Shown: piece by piece, positions 52,121 through 61,481 of the stretch
Layout of the letters: each line of letters opens with the position of its first letter
How positions within the stretch are numbered: the stretch's first letter is position 1
Assembly (NCBI RefSeq): GCF_006965485.1
Contig: NZ_CP041360.1
Location: forward strand, 7,730,501 to 7,794,500
Length of the DNA stretch: 64,000 bases
Direction: 5' to 3'
Source: Spirosoma sp. KCTC 42546
GTDB lineage: Bacteria > Bacteroidota > Bacteroidia > Cytophagales > Spirosomataceae
The notes under the pieces: model-generated
Database searches by the model: none
Told to the model about the DNA's origin: nothing
Seen by the model: only the letters and a program-made list of their open reading frames with translations
Translations under genes and position numbers: made by a program

Positions 52121-53401
52121 TTAGTTTTTCGCAGCATACCGCTTAAGCTTCTCCAGCATTTCAGTCTGTTTATATCGTTCAGCGATAAGCAATGCATTGG
52201 TTTCGCCATTTAGCTTTGTGCTATGTAACGTTTTAACATCTGGATCTTGAGTCAATAAAAAATCAAAGATTTCTTTGTGATTTCCAGTAATTGCATTTTC
52301 CAGGTTTGTATATTCGTCAGAAAATGCATTTACGTTAAAAGGATAGGTAAATAGAAATTTAAGGAAGGGTAAATTGTTGTTATAAATGGCTCGATAAATT
52401 AATCTATTATCGGCGGTATCTATTGCAAAACCTTTTTTTATTAAGTGGTAGATCGCCGTTGTGTCTTTTTTTTCGCCAAGCCAATAAAGCGTTTCATTGC
52501 TCTGGGCTAAGTCTTTAGCCAAGCCATTTTCTATAAGATAGTCTAACAATTTATCATTATTAAAGTGCAAAATATTAGTAGTAATATAACTCACTGAACT
52601 AGTAAATTTTGGGTGGTATTTCTCTACGACGATTTTCACTAATTCAGTTTTATTATAAACGGTTAGTTCCTGAATTACCTGATCTGGGTTCATGCCATTT
52701 TCGATGAGCATCTGTATCATAGCGAGGCTCTTTATATCCCACGAAAACGTATACGTAAAAAGCTCTTTATGGCGCTTGGTTAACAGGTTTACCATATCTA
52801 CTTTGTCTTGAGCAACCAAATATTCTAAAAGTGATTGTTGTTCATCTATTAATTTCACCTTCCAAAGCTCAACATTACTGTCATTCGCTTCAGTAAAAGC
52901 CTCTATATTATTAGTATCTATTAGTTCTTTAAGGTCTCGCAACTTTTTTTCATTTTTACTGTCATCAATATAGCCTTTAGCATCGCTGATTAAAGGTTGC
53001 ATAGCAAAAAATCCAGTAACCGTTACGTAAATAATTGTTGTGATTAGCTGAGGTTTCTCAAAAGAAAAAGCGATAGAAGGTCCACTACTGAAAATAAGAT
53101 TACTGATACCCGTTAATGTAACCATTAAACTAACTACCAGTAGATTAATCACTAATGTCATTATATAGTATAAAGTTGGGTCATCAGAACTGGTACTGAT
53201 GAAAGTCGACCTAATAACAAATACCAATAGCGCAGCAGCTACTGCAAGTATCCAGATCGGAAAATGAAGATGCAGCAGTCTATTTATCAGGCTAAATAGA
53301 ACAGCAGCTACGACCATAAAAAATATATTGAATGGTATATAGAGAATAAGAAAAAATAAGAAGCTTATGCTATTCTGCAAAGGGCTTGGTGAACTACTCA
53401 T
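52121..53401 (-). CDS. Membrane protein with ankyrin-like repeats
   Basis: 426 residues. Four hydrophobic segments fill residues 10-150 (ISFLFFLILYIPFNIFFMVVAAVLF, WILAVAAALLVFVI, IMTLVINLLVVSLMVTL, LITTIIYVTVTGFFA). The C-terminal 250 residues form degenerate ankyrin-like helical pairs (LIDTNNIEAFTEAND, LVAQDKVDMVNLLTKRHKELF, AITGNHKEIFDFLLTQDPDV). It is last in a three-gene minus-strand row with 10-bp and 4-bp gaps. The row is AT-richer than its surroundings and none of its members is recognised; a shared membrane function is inference. Confidence 0.65.
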   Translation of the reverse strand: MSSSPSPLQNSISFLFFLILYIPFNIFFMVVAAVLFSLINRLLHLHFPIWILAVAAALLVFVIRSTFISTSSDDPTLYYIMTLVINLLVVSLMVTLTGISNLIFSSGPSIAFSFEKPQLITTIIYVTVTGFFAMQPLISDAKGYIDDSKNEKKLRDLKELIDTNNIEAFTEANDSNVELWKVKLIDEQQSLLEYLVAQDKVDMVNLLTKRHKELFTYTFSWDIKSLAMIQMLIENGMNPDQVIQELTVYNKTELVKIVVEKYHPKFTSSVSYITTNILHFNNDKLLDYLIENGLAKDLAQSNETLYWLGEKKDTTAIYHLIKKGFAIDTADNRLIYRAIYNNNLPFLKFLFTYPFNVNAFSDEYTNLENAITGNHKEIFDFLLTQDPDVKTLHSTKLNGETNALLIAERYKQTEMLEKLKRYAAKN

Positions 53402-53411
53402 AGTCGTAAAA

Positions 53412-54092
53412 TTAGTTTTGTAAAGCGTTCTTTATCCATTCATATCGATCTTTATAGCCCTCAACGGTGTCAGGAACGCGCCAGCTTACAACTATACCGC
53501 CCATAGCAGGTTTAAAAATTTCACAATCTTTTAAATCAAAAAAGCGCATATGGCTTTTCCATAAATTAGTATGCGGTGTATTTTCTTTAGCAGTTTTAAA
53601 TTTTTGCTCCAATACATTAGCGCCTGTTTTTCCATTAAAATAATAGGAGCAATCTAAAATAATACTGGCCGTATTAGTACTAATCGATGAAGCATAACGA
53701 ATTGCCATAACAAACGGAATCTTTTCCTGTTGATTGGAGATTTCACCTATGTATGGGTAATATCTGATAGTACCAATAGCAGGTGTAGTAAATAAGGGTT
53801 CAACCGCAGAAAAGGTCACCTTTTTTAAGCCATTTTCTGCAAACCATTTCTGAACTTCATTCTCCCTACTAGTTCGTGATTTTACAACTACTACAAACAA
53901 ACCAATAATCCCTAACGCAACAGCAACTAAGGAAAACTTCTCTTGCGGCTGCACGCAACCGATTCCGATACAGACAACTACAATAATTAGCCATATATTG
54001 GCATATTTCGGGCTATTCCGGAATATCATGTAATAAAACCCGACAATTAACAGGGTTGGCAAAAAATAGATTAACATTTTATGTCTATTCAT
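53412..54092 (-). CDS. Uncharacterised membrane protein
   Basis: 226 residues with three hydrophobic segments in the first 85 (MLIYFLPTLLIVGFYYMIF, IWLIIVVVCIGIGCV, FSLVAVALGIIGLFVVVV) and a soluble C-terminal domain (VQKWFAENGLKKVTFSAVEPLF...YYFNGKTGANVLEQKFKTAKEN...GGIVVSWRVPDTVEGYKDRYEWIKNAL). No motif recognised. Middle gene of a likely three-gene operon. Confidence 0.6.
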   Translation of the reverse strand: MNRHKMLIYFLPTLLIVGFYYMIFRNSPKYANIWLIIVVVCIGIGCVQPQEKFSLVAVALGIIGLFVVVVKSRTSRENEVQKWFAENGLKKVTFSAVEPLFTTPAIGTIRYYPYIGEISNQQEKIPFVMAIRYASSISTNTASIILDCSYYFNGKTGANVLEQKFKTAKENTPHTNLWKSHMRFFDLKDCEIFKPAMGGIVVSWRVPDTVEGYKDRYEWIKNALQN

Positions 54093-54096
54093 TTAA

Positions 54097-54522
54097 TTAG
54101 TACTGGGTTTGTACTGCCTTCATATCCTGGCTACAATAAATCGAGACGCCTTTTATATTAAATCTAGTTTTGTAAAAAATAAAACTGTGCTTGTAGGATG
54201 TTGACAAACTATCTGATTCATAGTTTTCAATAGCTGACCATGGGATAAACAGTGGTTTATGGCCTATGGAAAACAACTTAATTGTTTTCAAATAAAGGCC
54301 TTCGCTCGTAGACGCATATTGAATGACTCCATTATAACTACTGGATTTTCGGAATAGACAGCTGCAACTTCTGGTTTGGGTAGGTGTATACGTTGTTGAA
54401 TAATTTTCTGCCAATTTTTGCCAACCTGAAGCATAGCTTATTGTGTAAATAATACTAGCCCAAAGAAGTATAAAAAAGGTTATAGCTCCTACCACAATAA
54501 GGACGATAACTGATGTGTTCAT
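54097..54522 (-). CDS. Uncharacterised small membrane protein
   Basis: 141 residues. One N-terminal membrane segment (VIVLIVVGAITFFILLWASIIYTI) and a beta-rich remainder (SSYNGVIQYASTSEGLYLKTIKLFSIGHKPLFIPWSAIENYE) that resembles the membrane-associated PH-like domains found near such proteins. It ends 4 bp before the next gene and is first in the three-gene row. Confidence 0.6.
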   Translation of the reverse strand: MNTSVIVLIVVGAITFFILLWASIIYTISYASGWQKLAENYSTTYTPTQTRSCSCLFRKSSSYNGVIQYASTSEGLYLKTIKLFSIGHKPLFIPWSAIENYESDSLSTSYKHSFIFYKTRFNIKGVSIYCSQDMKAVQTQY

Positions 54523-54800
54523 TGCAGTTTTATTGATAGATTACCTGCGAAACTCACTACGCGAACTCAGCCTATGATAATTAGTCAAAATAAATTGACT
54601 TGCTAAAAACACCTCTATTGGCATAATGGGAGATAACGTAGTAGACTAGTTACGTCATCAAAATTAATCTTACTAGCTAGGCAGTATTGAATAGGTTGAT
54701 AGTTGGCTGACGCAACTTTATAGATGGGACTACCTACTCCATTTTCGGTGGCCGACGCCCATTTTGCAATTTATTGGTCAAAGCCTCAGGGTATAATCAA

Positions 54801-54863
54801 AAATTCCTCACAAACAGTTGTGCCACGGTTCAGAACCGTGGCACAACTGTTTGTGAGGAATTT
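54801..54863. repeat. 30-bp perfect inverted repeat
   Basis: Arms 54801-54830 and 54834-54863 are exact complements with a 3-nt loop (core CAGTTGTGCCACGGTT). No T-tract. It lies in the 54523-54897 gap, which otherwise shows no gene; it follows purB on the minus strand. Confidence 0.9.
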
Positions 54864-54897
54864 CTGCTAGTAAACGGCTAAGTTTCCGACTCGCTTC

Positions 54898-56238
54898 TTA
54901 TAAACCGGTATAGGTAAATGGCGTGATGGCCCTCAGTTCCCCTTTAACGGCTTCCGATACATTTAGCTCACTAATAAATTGTTGAATAGCCTGCTCTGTA
55001 ATCTTCTCATTTGTACGTGTCAGCGCTTTTAGCGCTTCGTAGGGCTGTGGATAACCTTCGCGCCGAAGAACGGTCTGTATTCCTTCGGCTACTACGGCCC
55101 AGTTATCCTCCAGATCAGCGTGGATGGCGGCAGGATTTAACTCAAGTTTGTTTAAGCCTTTCAATAGCGATTTCAAGGCAATGAACGAATGCGCAAACGG
55201 AACGCCAATGCTCCGCAACACAGTTGAGTCAGTTAAGTCGCGCTGAAGCCGGGAGATAGGCAGTTTACCCGATAAATGCTCGAATATAGCATTGGCAATT
55301 CCTAAATTGCCTTCCGAATTCTCAAAATCAATAGGGTTCACTTTATGCGGCATTGCCGATGAACCGACTTCACCCGCCTTCAGCTTTTGCTTAAAGTAAT
55401 TCATGGATACGTACGTCCACACGTCGCGATCAAGGTCGATCAGGATTGTATTTAGCCGTTTAAAGGCATCAAGGGTGGCCGCCAGCATGTCGTAATGCTC
55501 AATCTGGGTTGTGAACTGGCTACGAACCATCCCTAACCCTTCAACAAACCTGTCGCCAAACTTTTTCCAGTCTTCTTTGGGATACGCAACAACATGCGCA
55601 TTGAAATTACCTGTTGCTCCTCCAAACTTGGCAGCTGTCGGGATCATAGACAGGATTTGTAATTGCTTTTCGATCCGCTCCACAAACACAGAAAGTTCTT
55701 TCCCTAAACGTGTCGGCGAAGCTGGTTGTCCGTGAGTGCGAGCCAACATCGGCACATCATCCCACTGCATAGCCAACTCCTGCAACCGCATGAATATCTG
55801 CCGATAAAGGGGTATAATTTCAGTGTCAAGCGCATCGCTTAATAAAAGTGGGATAGCGGTGTTATTAATATCCTGTGAGGTTAGTCCAAAGTGAACAAAC
55901 TCCAGAAACGGCTCAACAGGCGATCCTTTCAGTTTTTCTTTAATAAAATACTCAACTGCCTTAACATCATGGTTTGTAGTCTTCTCGATCTCCTTAATCC
56001 GAAGCGCATCCGTTTCTGAAAACGTTTCATAAAGCGTTCGCAGCACCGAAAATTGCGCTGGATCAACGCCCGCCAACTGTGGGATAGGCCATTCGCAGAG
56101 GGCAATAAAATACTCTATTTCGATACGAACCCGGTAATGAATTAAACCCAGTTCTGAGAAATAGGGAGCCAATACGTCTACCTGAGACCGGTAGCGACCG
56201 TCAACGGGTGAAATGGCCGTTAATGCAGATAATTCCAT
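54898..56238 (-). CDS. purB: Adenylosuccinate lyase
   Basis: 446 residues; acts twice in purine synthesis. The fumarase-superfamily signature is GSSAMPHKVNPIDFEN. MLARTHGQPASPTRLGKEL and VHFGLTSQDINNTAIPLLL provide other active-site segments. The N-terminus (ELSALTAISPVDGRYRSQVDVLAPYFSE) is that of the PurB subgroup of E. coli type. Confidence 0.95.
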   Translation of the reverse strand: MELSALTAISPVDGRYRSQVDVLAPYFSELGLIHYRVRIEIEYFIALCEWPIPQLAGVDPAQFSVLRTLYETFSETDALRIKEIEKTTNHDVKAVEYFIKEKLKGSPVEPFLEFVHFGLTSQDINNTAIPLLLSDALDTEIIPLYRQIFMRLQELAMQWDDVPMLARTHGQPASPTRLGKELSVFVERIEKQLQILSMIPTAAKFGGATGNFNAHVVAYPKEDWKKFGDRFVEGLGMVRSQFTTQIEHYDMLAATLDAFKRLNTILIDLDRDVWTYVSMNYFKQKLKAGEVGSSAMPHKVNPIDFENSEGNLGIANAIFEHLSGKLPISRLQRDLTDSTVLRSIGVPFAHSFIALKSLLKGLNKLELNPAAIHADLEDNWAVVAEGIQTVLRREGYPQPYEALKALTRTNEKITEQAIQQFISELNVSEAVKGELRAITPFTYTGL

Positions 56239-56246
56239 ATAGTGAT

Positions 56247-56315
56247 TTACGAATTACGAGTTACGAGTTACGAATTAGCCAGCACGTTACATCGTACATC
56301 GCAATTCGTAACTCG
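56247..56315. repeat. TTACGA tandem tract with inverted repeat
   Basis: Four TTACGA-like units run from 56247 to 56274. CGAGTTACGAATT (56264-56276) pairs perfectly with AATTCGTAACTCG (56303-56315). It lies between two co-directional minus-strand genes and is related to the ATTTACG hairpins. Confidence 0.7.
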
Positions 56316-56319
56316 CAAA

Positions 56320-57777
56320 TCAAAACGGATTCAGGTACAGGCCAATGCCTATCCACGAAGTTTGCTGTTGTTCATACTGGCTATAGGGTCGGAAACCCGA
56401 ATATCCTTCCAGCAGGAACGTTAAGTTATTTTGTGTCCGGCCCAGTTCAATTCCAACACCACCATGAATACCAGGCCGGAAGTCGGTTTGTTGCCAGAAT
56501 TTAATATCTGCCCCTCCTACCAGTCTAGCAGCTTTGGTAGATGGTTTTTTATAGAAGGCACCAAGCTGCGCACTAAATAGCTTCCGCTCTTCAGTTTTTC
56601 GCAATACAATCCCAGCCCCCCCATACAATCGCCAATTGTTTACGGTACGGCTGTAGGTAAAGTCTAACTGTTCGTAATTAACAGAGTTGGGCGAGGGAGC
56701 CGTTAGCTTGTTCCGATAGATATAATCATCGCCCAAATGAGATGATATATGATACACCCGAATACGGTAGTTGTTCTCCCCCCTACGTATATTGTAAATG
56801 ATGCTGATTTTATAATCCGTATTTACGATTTGCCGACGTGCTTTGTTCAACGCATCATCATGATACGCTTCAAACTGCGTAAATGAGGCCAAGTCCAGTA
56901 CCCATTCTTCTGCCCGGCCAGGCTCAGTAGTTCGGCGATAAAAGGGCTTGGCAAACCCAAAGGCAAAGGGGACAATACTCCCTTTATATTTCTGGCCTTC
57001 TGTCCAGTAACCAGGCAATACACTACCGTAGGTTTGTGCTTCAAGAGGATCCAGCAAAATCGGATCGAATAAATGCCCTTTGGGTAAAAACTCTTTTCCT
57101 GGTCGAACTACAGTTGGTTCAGCTCCATTAACAGATGGTACTGCCATAGAGTCAGCACGCTTCACAACGGGCCTTCTTTCACGTTTTGGGCGTTCAGCTT
57201 TCGTTTCAACTGGAACAGCAGGCTCCACAGGAACTTCCTTAACCTGCGGAGTTGGTTCCGGTGTTACGGCAGACCGATCTACTCTATCTCTTGCTTCCTT
57301 AGCTTCTCTGGCAGCTTGCTTTTCAGCTTTCTCTTTTGCCCGTTTGGCTTCTTTAGCCTCCTGCTCTTCTTTTCTACGCGCTGCTTTTAGCTCTTTTTCC
57401 GTAGGCCCTACAATCGTCGGTGTAGTCTCAACAGGCTGGCTGACGGTTGGCGGGGAAACTGGTGCGTTGGCAGACGGAGTGGGGGTTACAACAGCAGGCT
57501 TTGCTTTGGGAGCTTCTTGAGGGGGTAGTTCCTTAGCTGCTTTTTTAGCCTGACGTTGCCGCTCTTTCTCAGCCTGCTTCGCTTCATATTCACGCTGTTT
57601 TTGCAGCCATTCCGCCCGGATCTGTCGTTCTCGCTGAATTTCGCGGTCTATTTTTTCTTTTTGCTTTTGCTCAGCGGGGGTTAATACGCGAGCAGGTGGA
57701 GCAGTTGGTGTTTGTTGAGCCGAAGCCCATGTTACCCAAAAAGAACATAGTAAAAGAACCAACAGCGTTTTTTTCAT
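56320..57777 (-). CDS. Outer-membrane protein with charged coiled-coil and DUF1207-like domain
   Basis: 485 residues. Signal peptide MKKTLLVLLLCSFWVTWASAQ. Residues 30-215 are very rich in Lys, Glu, Ala, Arg and Pro (KQKEKIDREIQRERQIR, KEAKRAKEKAEKQAAREAKEA), forming coiled-coil and Pro-rich spacers. The C-terminal 250 residues are beta-rich and match DUF1207 by pattern (YRIRVYHISSHLGDDYIYR, NWRLYGGAGIVLRK, GGVGIELGRTQNNLTFLLEGYSGFRP), ending in Phe, as outer-membrane barrels do. The charged part may span the periplasm or bind peptidoglycan; that is inference. Confidence 0.7.
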   Translation of the reverse strand: MKKTLLVLLLCSFWVTWASAQQTPTAPPARVLTPAEQKQKEKIDREIQRERQIRAEWLQKQREYEAKQAEKERQRQAKKAAKELPPQEAPKAKPAVVTPTPSANAPVSPPTVSQPVETTPTIVGPTEKELKAARRKEEQEAKEAKRAKEKAEKQAAREAKEARDRVDRSAVTPEPTPQVKEVPVEPAVPVETKAERPKRERRPVVKRADSMAVPSVNGAEPTVVRPGKEFLPKGHLFDPILLDPLEAQTYGSVLPGYWTEGQKYKGSIVPFAFGFAKPFYRRTTEPGRAEEWVLDLASFTQFEAYHDDALNKARRQIVNTDYKISIIYNIRRGENNYRIRVYHISSHLGDDYIYRNKLTAPSPNSVNYEQLDFTYSRTVNNWRLYGGAGIVLRKTEERKLFSAQLGAFYKKPSTKAARLVGGADIKFWQQTDFRPGIHGGVGIELGRTQNNLTFLLEGYSGFRPYSQYEQQQTSWIGIGLYLNPF

Positions 57778-57831
57778 AGAGAAAAGGTGGGTTAATACCT
57801 AAGCAGTCTTTCGCGACTTTCTGAAGAATGA

Positions 57832-59193
57832 TTACTGCTTAAGAGCTGCGTAATGCTTATAGAAGTATGGAATGGTTTCGATGCCTTTATAGAAATTAAA
57901 AAGGCCGTAGCTTTCATTAGGCGAGTGTAATGCATCGCTGTCTAAGCCAAAACCCATCAGAATTGACTTAATCCCGAGCACCTGTTCAAATAAAGCGGTA
58001 ATCGGAATACTTCCTCCTCCTCGGGTTGGAATTGGTTTCTTACCCCAGGCCTCTTCAAACGCCTTGCTAGCGGCTTCAAACTCAACCGAATCAACAGGGG
58101 TTACGTAAGGCATACCACCGTGATGAGGAACAACTGTAACGGTTACACTTGCGGGTGCAATCGACTTAAAATGAGCAGTAAACATGTTCGTAATCTCATC
58201 AGGCGTTTGATTGGGAACCAAGCGCATACTGATTTTAGCGGATGCCTTCGAGGGGAGTACGGTCTTAGCGCCTTCGCCCGTATAACCACCCCATATGCCG
58301 TTAACATCTAATGTGGGCCGGATAGAAGTCCGTTCATTGGTTGAATAGCCTTTTTCGCCCATTACATCGTTGATGACCAGATCACGCTTATACTCCTCCA
58401 GATCAAAAGGTGCTTTGGCGAGTTCAGCCCGCTCAGCATCACTTAAATCAACAACGTTATCATAAAAGCCAGGTATGGTAACACGCCCATCCTCGTCATG
58501 AAGCGATGCAATCATGTCGCATAAGACATTAATTGGGTTGGCCACACCACCGCCATACACACCCGAATGCAGATCACGGTTGGCCCCTGTTACCTGGACT
58601 TCCACGTACGATAAGCCCCGGAGTCCCATTTCAAGCGAAGGCGTTTCGTTCGAAATAATGCTCGTATCCGATATAAGGATTACATCGGCTTTAAGCATGT
58701 CGCGATTTTCTGTTACAAATGTACCCAGGTGATCGGAGCCAACTTCTTCTTCGCCCTCAATCATTACCTTCACATTACACGGCAGGCCATCGGTAGCCAC
58801 CATCGCTTCAATCGCTTTGATGTGCATATAAAACTGGCCTTTGTCATCGCAGGAGCCCCGGGCATAAATCCGTTCGTTACGAATCGTGGGCTCGAAGGGA
58901 GGTGAATCCCATAACTCATACGGATCGGCAGGCTGCACATCGTAGTGACCATAAACCAGCACGGTTGGCCGATTGGCATCTACGATTTTTTCGGCATACA
59001 CAACCGGATGGCCCGGCGTTTCGTATAAAGTGGCCTTATCTAATCCAGCAGCCGTTAATTTGTCACGAACAAATTCGGCGGCCCGGCGTACATCGCCTTT
59101 GAAAGCTGAATCGGCAGAAACCGATGGAATACGAAGTAAGTCAAGCAGTTCGTCTAAAAATCGCTGCTTATTGGTTTCAAGGTAGTTAGTCAT
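57832..59193 (-). CDS. M20 family dipeptidase
   Basis: 453 residues. Metal-binding residues sit in VYGHYDVQP (H83, D85), ARGSCDDKGQ (D116/D117) and MIEGEEEVGS (E148-E150); the dimerisation lid follows at about 200-330 (ANRDLHSGVYGGGVANP). The late motif is ALHSPNESY. This is the M20 dipeptidase group, cytosolic, cleaving dipeptides with zinc. No neighbour shares its pathway. Confidence 0.92.
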   Translation of the reverse strand: MTNYLETNKQRFLDELLDLLRIPSVSADSAFKGDVRRAAEFVRDKLTAAGLDKATLYETPGHPVVYAEKIVDANRPTVLVYGHYDVQPADPYELWDSPPFEPTIRNERIYARGSCDDKGQFYMHIKAIEAMVATDGLPCNVKVMIEGEEEVGSDHLGTFVTENRDMLKADVILISDTSIISNETPSLEMGLRGLSYVEVQVTGANRDLHSGVYGGGVANPINVLCDMIASLHDEDGRVTIPGFYDNVVDLSDAERAELAKAPFDLEEYKRDLVINDVMGEKGYSTNERTSIRPTLDVNGIWGGYTGEGAKTVLPSKASAKISMRLVPNQTPDEITNMFTAHFKSIAPASVTVTVVPHHGGMPYVTPVDSVEFEAASKAFEEAWGKKPIPTRGGGSIPITALFEQVLGIKSILMGFGLDSDALHSPNESYGLFNFYKGIETIPYFYKHYAALKQ

Positions 59194-59202
59194 AGATGTA
59201 CT

Positions 59203-59273
59203 TACGATTTACGGTTTACGATTTACAATTTCTTGCGTCAGCTCAAATCGTAAATCGTAAACCGTAAATCGTA
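59203..59273. repeat. 29-bp inverted repeat built of ATTTACG units
   Basis: Arms 59203-59231 and 59245-59273 pair with a single mismatch around a 13-nt loop. The variant unit GGTTTACG in the left arm is matched by CGTAAACC in the right. It lies between co-directional genes plsY and the dipeptidase. Confidence 0.88.
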
Positions 59274-59353
59274 CCTCAATAAGTTCGCCCCGAAGTTACG
59301 CCTTTTTCGCGCAACGACGGGGCGTTGATCTTGTTCAGACTCTTCTTTCTTAC

Positions 59354-60007
59354 TTAATGCTTTTTACGAAACCGGATCAGAATAGTCCGGCTTTCCTGCC
59401 CCCGTAATAATCGGCCGATATTTTTCTGGTGTGTAAAAACCACTAACAGGAAAACAACAAAGCCGAATACAATTAGCAATGGGTTCTCCTTTTGACCAAA
59501 AATCTGCAATAATAATAGAACTGGGAACGCCAGTGCGGCTAAAATTGATCCGAGTGATACGTATTGGGAAGCAATAACAACCAACAGAAAAATACCGATG
59601 CAAACAGCGGCCATTTCGGGATGTGTGGCCAGCATCATACCCAGCAAGGTTGCCACCCCTTTACCGCCTTTAAAGTTGGCAAAAACAGGATATAGATGCC
59701 CAATTACGGCTACTAAGCCAAAAACAATCTTAAACGTCAGAATTTCATTAACCGTAATAACGTCAGCATACCAAAGCAGGGTTGCTAAAATAGCCGCGGT
59801 ATATCCTTTCAGTACATCAACTAACATCACAATGGTACCGGCCCGTTTGCCCAGTACCCGAAAGGTATTGGTAGCACCCGCATTGCCACTCCCATACTCA
59901 CGAATATCAAGGCCAAAGAATGCCTGACCGTACCAAACGGCTGAGGGAATAGACCCCAGCAAATAAGCTACTACCGTAGTGACGCTAATGATTAGAACGT
60001 TCATCAA
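59354..60007 (-). CDS. plsY: Acyl-phosphate glycerol-3-phosphate acyltransferase
   Basis: 217 residues with about five to seven membrane segments. All three PlsY motifs are present: SIPSAVWYG, YGSGNAGATNTFRVLGKRAG and HLYPVFANFKGGKGVATLLG. It makes lysophosphatidic acid at the inner membrane from acyl phosphate. Starts at 60007 or 60004 are equivalent (MM). Confidence 0.95.
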   Translation of the reverse strand: MMNVLIISVTTVVAYLLGSIPSAVWYGQAFFGLDIREYGSGNAGATNTFRVLGKRAGTIVMLVDVLKGYTAAILATLLWYADVITVNEILTFKIVFGLVAVIGHLYPVFANFKGGKGVATLLGMMLATHPEMAAVCIGIFLLVVIASQYVSLGSILAALAFPVLLLLQIFGQKENPLLIVFGFVVFLLVVFTHQKNIGRLLRGQESRTILIRFRKKH

Positions 60008-60166
60008 GAAAAATTAAGAACCGGTTGCTGGATAAAGTAGCTAACCGATTCAAGCGATTAGCTCTGTAAAGGGAATGTAACCCCAAAATTAAGGGATTGT
60101 TACTAAACAGCCAATCTTTTTAGCCTACAAAACGGCTTGGTTACCTTAATTAAACCGCATGAACCC

Positions 60167-61447
60167 CTATTTCCCACCTACCACAACTTCACCCAAACTA
60201 TCGACGGCCAGATACTGGATGGCTGTTTCCATAATATCGGCAGGTGTAACTGCCCGAAGTTTTTGAATGTACGTTGCCAGAAAGTCAGCCGGCATTCCAT
60301 CCAGCAAAATCACTTTGTATCGATCGGCAATCTCAAATGGTGTATTAAGCGAACCCACAAACTCGCCAGCCATATAATTTTTCACTGTTTCCAGTTCGCT
60401 GGCCGAAACGGGTTCTGTTTGAAGAATATGAATCTCTTTCCGAATTTCGTTTAATGTTTCCTGGGTATTTTCTTTATTAACATCGGTCCCAATCAGGAAA
60501 TAGCCGTCCCGCCGAAACGAGGGCATGTTTGAGGATATGCCATAGGTAAACCCTTTCTCTTCGCGAATATTCTTCATCAGTCTCGAACCGAAATAGCCAC
60601 CTAAAATCTCATTTGTCACCAGCATCCTAAAAAAATCCGGATGGGCCCGCGTGAACAATCGCCGACCTAATCGAATAGACGATTGTATACTGTCGGGCTT
60701 TTCGGCCAGTATGGGAGAATGTATGTCAGCTGGCACATCACCTGAAAAATCGGGTAGTATATCAGTCCTGACGGGCAACTGGCCCAATGTACGGTTAATC
60801 AGCAGGACTTCATTTTCGGTTGCATGCCCAGCCAGAATTACCTGAAACTGCCGATTTCTGATGGCTCGCTCATAAAATGCAATAATGCCCTCCCGGGTGA
60901 TTTCCTCAACGGCTTCCGGACGCTGGCTTCGTCCATACGGATGATAGGTACCAAATAATTTTTCGCGAAACAGAACTCCGGCGAGGTAGGCATTCTTCTC
61001 GTAATTAACCCGTAAGTTCTGAAGGATGATATTCCGAAGATCGTCTAATTCTTTTTGTGGGAAAGTCGGCTCATTCAGTATATCACTTAAAAGCGGCAAC
61101 ACATTGGGCAGAAACTTTGTCAGGCAGTGAATAACAATACTGGCACGATCGGGACCGCTATTCAACTCCATAAACGCACCATACCGGTCTACATATTCAT
61201 TAATCTGCGCCGATGAACGGGATGCTGTTCCTTCTGACAACATCTTCATGGCAAAGAATGCACTGCTGGGAACCTGCTCATACCATGTACCCGCATCAAA
61301 CACGCACTCTAACCGAAGTACGGGCTGTTGCGCAACTGAAATCAGGTGGAGCGGGATACCATTATCTAAGCGATGGGATTGAACGGACGGTAACTGTATT
61401 TCGTGTATTGCCTGAAACGCAGGCGACTGAGTTCTATCGAGGGTCAT
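60167..61447 (-). CDS. M16 family protein lacking the zinc motif
   Basis: 426 residues with M16 fold segments (GTWYEQ, YVDRYGAFMELNSGPDRASIVIHCLTKFLPNVLPLLSDIL, SRLMKNIREEKGFTYGISS, DRYKVILLDG). The zinc motif HxxEH is absent: the corresponding place reads FFAMKMLSEGTASRS. It is thus probably the non-catalytic subunit of a two-part M16 peptidase; the C-terminal RxxY-type site (EEKGFTYGI) is kept. The catalytic partner is usually the next gene but is not here: porV lies upstream and plsY downstream. Confidence 0.88.
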   Translation of the reverse strand: MTLDRTQSPAFQAIHEIQLPSVQSHRLDNGIPLHLISVAQQPVLRLECVFDAGTWYEQVPSSAFFAMKMLSEGTASRSSAQINEYVDRYGAFMELNSGPDRASIVIHCLTKFLPNVLPLLSDILNEPTFPQKELDDLRNIILQNLRVNYEKNAYLAGVLFREKLFGTYHPYGRSQRPEAVEEITREGIIAFYERAIRNRQFQVILAGHATENEVLLINRTLGQLPVRTDILPDFSGDVPADIHSPILAEKPDSIQSSIRLGRRLFTRAHPDFFRMLVTNEILGGYFGSRLMKNIREEKGFTYGISSNMPSFRRDGYFLIGTDVNKENTQETLNEIRKEIHILQTEPVSASELETVKNYMAGEFVGSLNTPFEIADRYKVILLDGMPADFLATYIQKLRAVTPADIMETAIQYLAVDSLGEVVVGGK

Positions 61448-61481
61448 ATAAACGTGAAACCGGGCCGCCGGTACGGTGTAA

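Noticed and set aside
57080..57520. A 146-codon plus-strand frame rich in Ser/Ala/Thr
   Set aside because: Antisense of the Lys/Glu/Ala-rich region of the DUF1207-like gene, where biased codons keep the reverse frame open.
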